Source: Turnera subulata (taxonomy: Eukaryota; Streptophyta; Magnoliopsida; Malpighiales; Passifloraceae). From it: a stretch of 64,000 nt of DNA. The notes beneath the pieces are model-generated. The model was not told the DNA's origin, searched no databases, and saw only the letters and a program-made list of their open reading frames with translations. A program made the translations under genes and the position numbers. Position 1 is the first letter of the stretch. Each line of letters begins with the position of its first letter. The stretch lies in assembly GCA_028386065.3 (NCBI GenBank), contig JAKUCV010000186.1:1-64000 (forward strand), written 5' to 3'. Shown here one piece after another: positions 8,682-18,669 of the stretch.

Positions 8682-11069
8682 TTTTTTGGTGGAAATAGGT
8701 GGCTCACAGGCCTATATTAAGAGGTTAAGTAACGGGAATTAAGCGTGACCGAGTCACGCCAACAGAGTCTGCATGCAGTAAATGTAAACAGCCTCCAGGG
8801 GCTGAATCCAAAAAATGAACACCAACAGGAAATGAAAAACTGGAACTCGCAAGACAATCGGCCACGGCATTTGCCTCTCGGAAAATGTGAGCGAGAACAA
8901 CGTCCCAGTCAAGAGCTAACCAACGCCGGATAGAGCTAATCAACGGTTGATACATGGCTGTGATCTGAGTTCGGCCCAACACCATGTCCACAACAACCTT
9001 GGAGTCGGATTCCACAAGCAACTGCCGACATCCCAATTCCCACGCAAGAGATAAACCATCAGCCAAACCCCAAAGCTCAGCTAACACCGAAGTACCCATC
9101 CCAATGTGGTGCATAAAGCCACTCACCCAAGTACTATGAGAATCCCTGACAACACCCCCACAAGTGATGTGAGCCGAGGCATGGTGCATGGCACCATCCA
9201 CGTTTAACTTCCACCAGCCCGCAGGAGGAGGCTGCCAACCAACCTGATGCTCCACCCGGAGAGAAGGTCCACCAATAGCCGAAAGTAAACTGGCAAAACT
9301 TTGGGAAAAGGTGGCAGCTTGGGTACGAATAAAATGTCCCGGCCGAGAATGCATCTCCTCCGAAGCCTGGAAAACCAATGCATTCCTCCACTTCCACAGC
9401 CACCATAAACCCGTGGCAAAGATAACCACCCAGAAAAGCCCCCCAACAGAGGCTCTACGTTCGTCCAAATTCCATCGTAGCCAATCATGCAGGGGTACAC
9501 CAAAAAAGCGCGAACAGTCTGTTCGCGGCACTAATGACTTCCATATCTCTGCTGCCTTAACACAATCCCTCAAAGCATGAAGTGCAGTCTCCACATACAA
9601 GCCACAACGAGGGCACCGAGCGTCACTGGCAATATGCCGGCGAACACGTTGACCATTCGTCATAATGCTCTCCTTAGCAACAGTCCAAATAAAGGCACAA
9701 ATCCGGTACGGCACTTCAATCTTCCACACCCATCGCCAGAAAGATGCGTCATGTACAGTAGGTGCCGTTAACATATCATAAGCAGTACCAGCTGTGCACA
9801 ATCCAGAGGAATCAAATTGCCAAATCACAGAGTCAGGACCACATAAGGGAGCTGGAGGCAGGATACTGACCACTTGGAGACGGACGGTTTCAGGAATAAA
9901 TTCACCAAATAACTCCCAGGCCCACTCCCCATGAGGAGTGACGAAGGCAGAAACTGGAAGCTCAAGCCACTCATCCGGTGGTGGCGATGAAGCAACAGAC
10001 AATAAAGGCGGTGAACCAAACAACCACGCATCGTTCCAGAATTTGACAGAGTTCCCATCTCCCAACACCCACAGTACACCTTTCAAAATAGAGGGCCACA
10101 CGCTTGTTATCCCCCGCCAAATATGCGACATGCGCGATCTTCTGGCCATAAGTGGAAGCAGACCATCACCAGCCACATACTTGGCTCGTAAGATACGAAC
10201 CCATAACGCCTGTGGTTTGGATATCAAAGCCCAAGCTAACTTCATAATCAATACATCATTATGGAGCTTCATTTGACGTAACCCCAAACCCCCTGCAGAC
10301 TTTTTTTGACAGACCATCTCCCACTTAACCAAGGACATCTTACGTTGAAGGTTCGTTGAGCCCCACAGGAAAGCTCTCGTTTTCTTATCCAGATAGGAAC
10401 AGACAGTACCAGGAACTGCCATGGTTTGCATCACATAAGTGGGAAGCGCTTGGAGAACAGATTGAGCAAGGGTGAGACGGCCGGCGAAGGAAATAGTTGA
10501 CGCCTTCCATCCAGCAAGTTTAGCCTCCAAAGCCTCCTCCAAAAAACGAAAGTGGGAGCGCACAACCCTCCCATGGATGAGGTTAACACCCAGGTACCGT
10601 CCCAAGTCGGTTGTAAGAGAGAATCCCAGGGCCTGGCTTATATGCAACTGGGTCTCCTCACTAACACGCTTGGAGAAGAAAATCTTTGACTTGTCCGGGC
10701 TAACCCGCTGGCCTGAAGCATCACAAAACAACTTAAGAATGCCTTGAATAACAGTCACCTGGGAAGGAGACGCCTCTGCGAATAAAAGCAAGTCATCAGC
10801 AAAGAAGACATGCGATAATGTAGGACCACTGTTACCAAAGCATAGTGGCAGCCAAGAACCATCCTCCACAGCAGCATCAATAAGGTGGCCTAGCCTCTCT
10901 AGGCATAAAACAAAAATATAGGGGGATAGGGGGTCGCCCTGTCTAATGCCTCGAGACGGACAGAACGATTCAGAGACTGAGCCATTCCACTGAAGTTGCA
11001 TGGTAGAGGACCGTAAATAGAACATAATAAGCTCAATCAAGTCTTCAGGCATATGCACTTGGCGGAGAG
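8682..11069 (-). mobile_element. 5'-truncated L1-type LINE with an intact long ORF (copy A only)
   Basis: Absent from copy B (44165-44200 is the empty site). Its 3' end on the plus strand begins with a short T run (8682-8687). The target duplication ATCCCAAAAACACTTT occurs at 8669-8684 and 11099-11114. The 5' end at 11069 falls inside the reverse transcriptase, so endonuclease and fingers are missing. An extra 29 bp copy of flank lies between the 5' end and the right-hand duplication. Confidence 0.88.
8725..11058 (-). CDS. LINE ORF2 C-terminal part: RT palm, zf-RVT, RNase H (777 aa, no stops)
   Basis: The open frame begins in the RT domain: RGIRQGDPLSPYIF near residue 36, then the catalytic FFADDLLLFAEA near residue 85 (motif C-like Asp-Asp), then SPDKSKIFFS and LGRYLGVNLIHGR. 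A zf-RVT domain follows in the middle (WKIEVPYRICAFIWTVAKE, CPRCGLYVETALHALRDC). The end is an RNase H domain: WKLNVDGAMH (Asp), ELWGLADGLSLA (Glu), VESDSKVVVDM (Asp) and REANAVADCLASS (Asp). All four RNase H acidic residues are visible. The product lacks the endonuclease and RT N-terminus, so it cannot retrotranspose alone. The absence of stops over 2.3 kb marks a young insertion, not proven expression; the first ATG is simply the first in the truncated frame. Confidence 0.85.
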   Translation of the reverse strand: MHMPEDLIELIMFYLRSSTMQLQWNGSVSESFCPSRGIRQGDPLSPYIFVLCLERLGHLIDAAVEDGSWLPLCFGNSGPTLSHVFFADDLLLFAEASPSQVTVIQGILKLFCDASGQRVSPDKSKIFFSKRVSEETQLHISQALGFSLTTDLGRYLGVNLIHGRVVRSHFRFLEEALEAKLAGWKASTISFAGRLTLAQSVLQALPTYVMQTMAVPGTVCSYLDKKTRAFLWGSTNLQRKMSLVKWEMVCQKKSAGGLGLRQMKLHNDVLIMKLAWALISKPQALWVRILRAKYVAGDGLLPLMARRSRMSHIWRGITSVWPSILKGVLWVLGDGNSVKFWNDAWLFGSPPLLSVASSPPPDEWLELPVSAFVTPHGEWAWELFGEFIPETVRLQVVSILPPAPLCGPDSVIWQFDSSGLCTAGTAYDMLTAPTVHDASFWRWVWKIEVPYRICAFIWTVAKESIMTNGQRVRRHIASDARCPRCGLYVETALHALRDCVKAAEIWKSLVPRTDCSRFFGVPLHDWLRWNLDERRASVGGLFWVVIFATGLWWLWKWRNALVFQASEEMHSRPGHFIRTQAATFSQSFASLLSAIGGPSLRVEHQVGWQPPPAGWWKLNVDGAMHHASAHITCGGVVRDSHSTWVSGFMHHIGMGTSVLAELWGLADGLSLAWELGCRQLLVESDSKVVVDMVLGRTQITAMYQPLISSIRRWLALDWDVVLAHIFREANAVADCLASSSFSFPVGVHFLDSAPGGCLHLLHADSVGVTRSRLIPVT

Positions 11070-11141
11070 TTTAGGCAACCTATCTCCACAAGATACACAT
11101 CCCAAAAACACTTTAGGCAACCTATCTCCACAAGATACACA
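11070..11141. repeat. Direct repeat of flank beside the LINE 5' end
   Basis: TTAGGCAACCTATCTCC and the following ACAAGATACACATCCCA occur twice (about 11071-11104 and 11113-11146), while copy B has one. Together with the left copy of the target site, this makes a 42-bp unit that is duplicated around the LINE. Confidence 0.85.
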
Positions 11142-11799
11142 TCCCATACAAGAGTTTTTTTGCCATATACATTTCACACTATTCTAATCCAAGACAAAAA
11201 TTATAGACAGGCTTAATGTAACGATCCAGGTAAAATTTTTGTATTTTTACCAAGCTGTTTTGACTTTTACGGCAGTTAATAAAATTTTATCGCGGTCAAT
11301 CAAGAATTTTACCAATCTGAGTTAATTTTTATTATTTTTACTGCTATTAAAATTTTTATCATTGTTACCATTATTATTATTATTTTCTTGATCAACATTA
11401 ATAATAATTCTTTTATTATTATTTTGCCGGAATATTTTTGTTGCAATAATTTACTAATTTAAAAAGAAATTTCATCTTTTATTTGCATGATATTTAACAA
11501 ATTAATCTTGGAGAATTATTTTGAATTTTATAAAAGAAAAATTGTTAAATCATGTTTATGTTTTTCAAAGATTAATTAAAATGTTAAATACAAGGTTTAG
11601 TGTAGTTCGACCGATACGCGTTTTGGAGAGTTTTTCGATAACTGAGCCTCGGTTTTTAATTCCGAGACTTGGACGATGTTCAGGGGTATTAATCAGATTT
11701 TCCGAGCCCAAGTTGTATCTTCGGACTCGGGACGGAAAGACGGGAGTACCCCTGCGATTCCGTTATTCCGACACGGAAATCTGGTTCAGCCAATCGTGG

Positions 11800-12250
11800 C
11801 TTGCCACGTGGCCACTCTTCTTTTCTTACCTCTTTTCTTTCTTTTCCTCTTTCCCGTTTTTCTTCGTCCGGCCCTACCCCTTTCGTTTCTTTTCTTTTTC
11901 TTCGTTGTCATCTTCTTTCATTTTCTTCACTCCTTTATTTTCTTACTTTCTGCCTCCTTATCTTTTTCTTTCCCATTTTCCTTTTTAATTCTCTTCCTCT
12001 TCCTGTTACCACACACCCACACCCTCCTACCTCACCCCCTTCACCAGCCGCCGCCTCAACTGCCACCACCACCATCCCCTTTCTTCCTCTATCCTTCCTC
12101 CCTCGCCACCGCCGGCCACACCACCACCTGCCACCAACAAGCCGACACCACCTCTCCTTTCTCCTTCCTCTGCAACCAACCACCTCCTCTCTTCTCCTCT
12201 TCCTCCCCTTCTCCTCCGCCATTCCTTCCTCTGCCCGTGACCCCTTGTCA
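11800..12250 (+). other. Strand-asymmetric pyrimidine tract
   Basis: About 450 bp are almost purely C and T on the plus strand, opening several overlapping Pro/Ser/Phe-rich frames. Their composition follows the DNA bias, so I do not call a protein. Similar tracts are common near the transcription start in long gypsy LTRs. Confidence 0.7.
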
Positions 12251-12504
12251 TCGCTGCAAGTCACCATCGCTGCCATCTTGGATCGTCACACCACCACACC
12301 GAGCCACGATGCCGACTCGTTTCCTCCTCCTCTAGCTCCGCTCGTGACCGCCCCTTTCCTCCAGTGCCGCTACAACCGGACGCCGTCGTCACCTGAAGAA
12401 AACGACGCCACCGAGATTGGAAGAGGGCCTCGCTGCTACTGTCGAGGGGCAGAGCACTGACCACGACCGAGCACAGAGGCCGATCCGCCTCTCACCGTCA
12501 CCGC

Positions 12505-14030
12505 TGCGTGGATGCTTGGAAGCATGATGGTCATTGCGCATCCATTGGTATTAGATACATGCCTGATTGGCTTTAGTGCAAGTGGGAGATCGTTAGTGTA
12601 ATATGCCCAAAAGCCAATCAATGGATGTTTATTTGTTATCATGTATACACACTAAGGTTATTCCAATAAATATCGTTTATGAGACAAACACTTGCACATA
12701 TTTATAACCCTAGAATATTTATATATTCTTAAATATCCCTAGTCGATTATTATTATGGATGGGTTGTAATAATAAATTAAGACTAGCGTATGTTGAGAAT
12801 TATATGAGATATGAATTCTACATAGGGGTACAAGTTAGACAACTTGTGGACTGGACCGACCCACATAAGAACGCTACATGGAACGTTATATGATTGTCAT
12901 TAGCGGTTCTTATATGCATTGTCCTTAGACCTGAGATCATTAAGGTTCTCAGCATATGAGTCGTATACTTTGATGTTACTCCTAGTCATCCGTAACTGGG
13001 TGGTCTTAAGGGTAATCATTGGGTATATGATAAATGTGTAGTGGGTTTTGATTGATCAAGATGGGATTCGTCCGACCCATATAGCGGGTATATTATCAGA
13101 TGGGCCTCTTGATAGAGTTGAACTGTAAATGTATGGCCATGCTCGGATTATATGATATGGTGATATCATTAGGATCCGTTTTACACAGTTAACTCGGGGA
13201 TCAAGAAACTAAGATTAAACATATACGAGATTGACGTTTTCCATGTCTCGGTTTAATCTTGATAATAGGACGGAAGGACGATGACATGTTTACGAGGCAT
13301 ATTGAATCAGTACTGATCTTGTCGTTCGGGTAGCAATGATGTGTTGCTAGACGCCGCTCTTTGCTTATAATTGTAAAATGAGATTTTACAATTATTGCCG
13401 GACGTTACAAGTGCCTACAGGGTCACACACCTAGAATCGTTGATTCGAGCAGGTGGTTGAACCGTGGTTGGACCAGGGTTCGACCAGGAGTGGTTGGACC
13501 GTGAGTGGACCAGGGTCGTTTTGGGCTGGTTTGGTTCAGCGATTGTCAGAGTTATTGAACCAAAATAAGTGCTGTGATGTGTTGGTTAGTGCATTAGTGG
13601 TAGACAAGATAATGGCCTTCATAATCATCCTTTTTGGTGGACCATTATGTTTGCCATTATGTTGGCCATTTTGTCTAATTAACTATGCATTAATTTGGGT
13701 ATTTTTTGTAATCTGATCATTCTCTCCCTCACTCAGACTTGCATTCTGAATTCTGAGTTTTTTAGAGCAAGAACGCACACAAACACTCACCCATTCTTTG
13801 AGAAAGAAAGTAACACCACACAGCTCCCGGAAAATTCGTAGGTAGCACCACGGTTCGGGAGAGCTCGGGTTGGAGATCGTGTGACGGTTTCCGGCTAGTC
13901 ATCACGGTTCGTGTGGATACCGTAGAGGAGCAGGATATCCTTCCGGCTCTTACTGAATCGGTTCTTCAGTTAGGTGAAAGATCCTAACCGTTTCAGGTAC
14001 GTTTGTTTTGTTGATCGATTTAGTTGCTTC
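12505..14030 (+). mobile_element. Copia (SIRE-like) pol tail, polypurine tract and LTR, nested
   Basis: A short reading near 12515-12573 gives GIRYMPDWL then stop, matching the usual end of SIRE/Angela-type copia polyproteins. Next comes the polypurine tract AAGTGGGAGAT (about 12580) and an LTR starting TGTAATATGCCC (12597). LTR text continues with typical SIRE-like phrases (GACTAGCGTATG, GGATACCGTAGAGGAGCAG at about 13913) to near 14030. The left edge has lost the rest of pol and I see no clear right LTR end or primer site, so both boundaries are approximate. Confidence 0.65.
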
Positions 14031-16121
14031 ACTTGGATCCTCCGAGGTTTCCGGGTCATTCCGCTGCACTTGATTGTCAAGTTTGCATGCCCGGATACTT
14101 ACAGGTCGGTGGTAGTTTGTGGGTGTTCCTGTGGAGGCGTTGGCCGTAGATGGTCGTTGGTGGGGTTTCTGTGTTGATGGACGGCGTGTTGGATTTCTGG
14201 TGTGTTCAGCGACTGTGACTAGTACCTTGGCCGGAATCCGGCGAGTTTCTGGCAGTTTCGGGTATTTTTCGGCGAAGGCTCGGGACTTTTCAGCTGGCGA
14301 AACGAGATATCTGGACGTGGTAATTCCTCGGACTTGTTTACACCATGGGCTCGGGTTTGGGCTCGATTTGCACAACGGACTCGAAAACGGGCCGAAACGT
14401 GCGGAGGCCCATGTTCCCGTGACATATACGTGTTTGACGGACCTAATAACGAAACCGATGGATGAGTAATATATATACATATGGACGAATTATATAATTA
14501 AGTGGTAAATGATTTAATTTACGGATTAAAAACGATATCATCTATTTGGATTTAATTATGTATTTATAAGTTTGATGAGTATATCTGAACGGAATTTACT
14601 TTATGGCCATAAGATGTTTTATTATTATACTTTTAGAATATTAATATGAACCGGACGTATGTTGTTTATTTTGTATTATTGGTTTGATGAAATGTTATAA
14701 ATCTATTATATTATCTTATTATCAGTTGTATTATTTTCAGCTAGTGATTTTACATTTATCTGATATATTATTATGTATGAATTTCATTCTATTTAAATAT
14801 TAAACATCTGTTATATTATTTAATGAGCTATAGTATTACTACTACTGTTAACTCTACTTAAGTTTGCTAGTTATATAGGCACAAACGTATTTGGAAATGA
14901 TTATTTCTTTTGCAACATTACTATGCAATTATTTCCTACCATATGATCGGCTAAATTTATTTATTATCAATGGTATTATTTTTGTTAATTTAGTATCAAT
15001 GGTATTGTTTTCATTTAACGGTTTTATTAACAGAATATTATTTTGAAGTATTATTTATCTAAGATTTTATTTTATTCAAGGTTATAATATTTCGACCACT
15101 GATTTTTGTTATAATCGGATATATATATGTATAGTTATAAATATTTACTTATACCGTATTTCGACTATAATGATTTCTTACCGATGATGATATTTTCTAT
15201 TTAACGGTATTACTATCGGGTATATTACTTATATGCCATTTTTACGTATTTACTGTTTTATAACCTTTTCTTATTATATGAATATGTATTTATTAATATT
15301 ATTTGATCGAGGATAATTACCTTATGAAATATTATTTAGTATTGAATAGACCACGAGTATGGGTCATGATTCAATTTATTTAATAAATATAATTTTCTAT
15401 ATATAATTTATATAACATATTTGTGTATTTATGTATTTTCTTATCTTAAGCGACCTAAGGGCCGGGATATCGGCTTGGGCGCTCGGTTTCGGTTTTTGAT
15501 TTAATCAAGTACACTTAATATAACCGTTGGATTAAATTAATTACCCCCAAGTCGGACAAACTGTTGGTAATAAGATAATTATGGAGATAGTAAAATGAGC
15601 AGATGAGCCGTCTAATAAGAGTTAAACCGGAATCATGCTTAATCATTTTTTTTGTGCATTATAAGTGGTTATTGTGTTCCTATATATACATATAGGGTAT
15701 CGAGGTTTGACTGGATAGCAGTTTTAGAGACACATCAGGTGAGGATGGATAACCTTGGATATGTGCCCGTAATACTGTGTATGTTTTTGTTGTTTGATTG
15801 AACTGTTGAGATGTTCATTGTTAGTTATTTGATTGCTATGGTAATTGTTGTTGCTGTTGTTGGTTTGTGATTAGTCTTGTGGATATTGTGTTGAGATTAA
15901 TGTTGAACTGATAACTGTGAATATTTGATGTTATGGGTCTGATGATGGTTTGGTCTGTGGAATAATCTGAGATAATAGAAAGTTGGATAATTGATGAAAG
16001 AGTAATGGAATTGAATTTAATTTTGAGATGATGATTTAATTGTCACGTGGGAAGTTGTGGTATGACTAGATGTTTAGAGGCTAGTTCTGTGGTGTCATTG
16101 CCGGTTTGGTTTGGATATTGG

Positions 16122-16197
16122 GGATGTTGATCCCGGATGATTTGGATATTAGGATGTTGATCCCGGATTGGTTGTTATTGGGATGTTGATCCCGGAT
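16122..16197 (+). repeat. Three short tandem units in the long LTR
   Basis: GGATGTTGATCCCGGAT occurs at 16122-16138, 16152-16168 and 16181-16197, about 30 bp apart, with related spacers. Confidence 0.9.
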
Positions 16198-16734
16198 TGT
16201 GTTTTGGCCTGGCATCCGGAATTAGTTAATAACCAGGTACGACCCTAGCTTGTCCAGTGACAGGGGCCCGAAGATAAAATTGGTAATCATAATAAATATT
16301 CTTTTGGTCTTGGCTCAGTCGTGCTATGGTAGATTCCTTGTGATGTCTTTGCCTGTTTTTACTTTGAAAGTATTATTGTTGCCTGCATATCTCTGTTTAT
16401 CCTTGGTCGGTGAGCACTTCGGACTCACCCCTCGCCTGCGGGGTTTCATCCCGTAGGTTGAGTTGTTTGTGGTACAGGGACGTGCAAGGCAAGCTGTGGC
16501 ATACCCTCGGACAGGACTCAGACCCATTAGTTGCATCGGGCTTTGCATATTTTGTCATTGAGTTATAAATTCTTCCGTTGTGCTGTTGTCATTGAGATTC
16601 TCGAAGTCGGGTGTTATGATATTGACATTGGGCCGTTGGGCCGGATTTTCTGTTGAAATTCTATTTGTGCCACGTGTCGGCACTGTTGTTCAGTAATTAC
16701 TGTATGTTGGGTAAATTTTGGTCGGGGTGTTTCA

Positions 16735-18100
16735 CTTAAACCCATAAACTATAAAACAGAAATAACAACTAGAGAGCCCAGGAACACTTTCCTTGCTGAG
16801 AGGCCGCCATCCCTTGCCAGCTTTCGGTGCTATATACAGTTATTGGTGGACCTTGCATTTTCTTTAATATATTACCTGCTCTATAATATATTTGTTTGCT
16901 TAAGTCATTAGATTTAGAGTGTTTACTCTATATACTCTGATGTAATCTGTTTAGGGGTTCCCTAACCAAGATTTTGAAATCCAGTTATTGATTCTCAAAA
17001 AAAAAATAAAAAATAAAAAAAGCTGGTGCACCTTCTTCTGCTCCTGGCATCTTTGAATAATTAAACTAGCCAAATCCCTCGCTTTGCTTCGGGGGCTTTG
17101 TATTTTGACTGCCAAAAAATATATTTTTATATAATTTAGTAGTTTAAATTTTAACTTCCAATGTCTGGAAAATATGTTAACGTATAGAAAAAGGTGTTAT
17201 GAATTTGAAATTTTATACAAATAAAAAGAAGTATAAGCCAAATTAGTAATGCACAAAATACTTCCACATATTTTATATTAATTTTTTATTTTGTAGCAAA
17301 AAATTTTAATAAAAATTTAATTTAAAGAATACTTGAAATTCTAAGCCACTCTAATTATTGAAATAAAAATTTCATATAATTTTTATATATTTTGATGAAA
17401 TACATAATTGTTAAAAGTAGAATACATTTTTGTATAATATAAGAAAGTTATTTTGATTTTGTCTATAGTAACTCGACTCTCCATCACATATCATAAAAAA
17501 TTATATAATAGTTAAAGTTAATATTAAATTACAATTAAAAAAATGGCCTTGGCCTCACACCCTTGCAAAGGTTGGTGAGCATCGTGAGTCGTAGGTGACT
17601 GACGGCAAAAACGAAATGGGTCTATTTTTTCTGATTGAAAGTGAAATAGGTTAAATGGGTGTGTTTGGTAGGGTTGGCTGTCAAAGTAATATATAATATG
17701 ACTTCTATATTTTGAAAACAAAATTTAATTAACTTCATACACATATGCATTATTGGATAATTATGTTTTATAAAAAGCAATTCATAGTGTTTTATATGAT
17801 TTTAATATTAAATTTGACCTCTATATCTTAAAAGAAAATTTTCAATTAACTTCATACTAAGTCACATATGCAGTATCCGATAATTATGTTTTATAAAAAG
17901 CAATTATCATAGAGTTTTATATGAAGAAACTTTTAAAACTAAAATTAAATTGTTAGGCACGTATAATATGGACTGGTTTCATTTTACACCTGACAAATAT
18001 ACCTAAAATTGGCATGATCTTTTTTGGGATAAAACTGAAATGGTAAAAAGTGTAGCAATAGAAACATTAAAATTGACAGAGGTTATTTAAAAAAAAAAAC
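16735..18100. other. AT-rich DNA; only a Helitron terminus recognised
   Basis: No coding region can be supported. Short motifs recur (for example AATTATGTTTTATAAAAAGCAATT near 17758 and 17880, in blocks that look like a local duplication of about 120 bp). Confidence 0.5.
17066..17097 (-). mobile_element. Helitron 3' terminus (minus strand)
   Basis: On the minus strand the sequence reads CCCCCGAAGCAAAGCGAGGG, then ATTTGG and CTAG (17066-17069) followed by T. A GC-rich hairpin of the CCC-CG/CG-GGG type about ten bases before CTAG-T is a Helitron 3' signature. The 5' TC end should lie to the right; I could not place it. Confidence 0.55.
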
Positions 18101-18185
18101 CATACATTCAAGATGGTGTAGGGAGGATTTGTGATATGCTCCGTGATACATCTCAATCCCTCTATACACCAACTTGAATGTGTAG
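18101..18185. mobile_element. Short foldback MITE, copy 1
   Basis: Nearly the whole 85 bp is an inverted repeat: CATACATTCAAGATGGTGTA at the left pairs with TACACCAACTTGAATGTGT at the right, and GGAGGATT with AATCCCTC inside. A homologue is at 22820-22907. No superfamily is evident. Confidence 0.7.
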
Positions 18186-18655
18186 ATGTTTTTTATTTGG
18201 GAATTAACGAACTTTTTTTTGGTTTAAAGCTCTGCTTATATTTATCTTTTTATAATTGCCTCATGGATTTTTTTTTAATAAAATATTGCCTGATGGATTC
18301 GAACTCCAAATTTTATCTAAGGAAAATAGATGTCCAAGCACTTTAATAGTTTGGGTGCAATGCTTACGTTATAAAACAAACAATTTGGGTGCAATGAATT
18401 TGTAGCACGCAATTATTAATTCCTGATATTAAAAATACTTGTTTTTTCTACGGCTACATAAAGGAATTCTAGAAGGCATGAGATAGATCCAAATTAATTA
18501 GTAGGTGTTGAGTTGGATTTTTTTTCCTGGGGATATGACCTTTATTGATCCAACGGCTAAAAGGCAATTTTTCACCATTAAGCTTAAAAAAATACAGCCA
18601 ATCCGAGTTGTTACCTTCCCCAATTTCCCTTTCATTTTTTCAAAAAAAAAAAATA
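18186..18655. other. AT-rich spacer; no gene seen
   Basis: Frames here are short and composed of T- and A-rich codons. Nothing recognisable apart from poly(A) and poly(T) runs near 18640 and 18670. Confidence 0.5.
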
Positions 18656-18669
18656 AACATACATTCAAG

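Larger units (their letters stand above)
11217..16734 (+). mobile_element. Very long solo-LTR-like gypsy element with nested copia end
   Basis: The block begins TGTAACGATCC and ends GGGGTGTTTCA, flanked by CTTAA on both sides (11212-11216 and 16735-16739), a 5-bp target duplication. No gag or pol is visible, so a solo LTR fits best. The start TGTAACGA and the extreme length resemble Tekay/Del-type chromovirus LTRs (inference). The interior holds a pyrimidine-rich leader-like zone (11800-12240), a nested copia end (12505-14030), AT-rich DNA, and a triple repeat at 16122-16197. Proline- and serine-rich frames at 11676-12460 are low-complexity artefacts. Confidence 0.7.

Noticed and set aside
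11676..12460. Pro/Ser/Phe-rich frames resembling cell-wall proteins
   Set aside because: They follow a pyrimidine tract and appear in several frames at once; no signal peptide or repeat unit.
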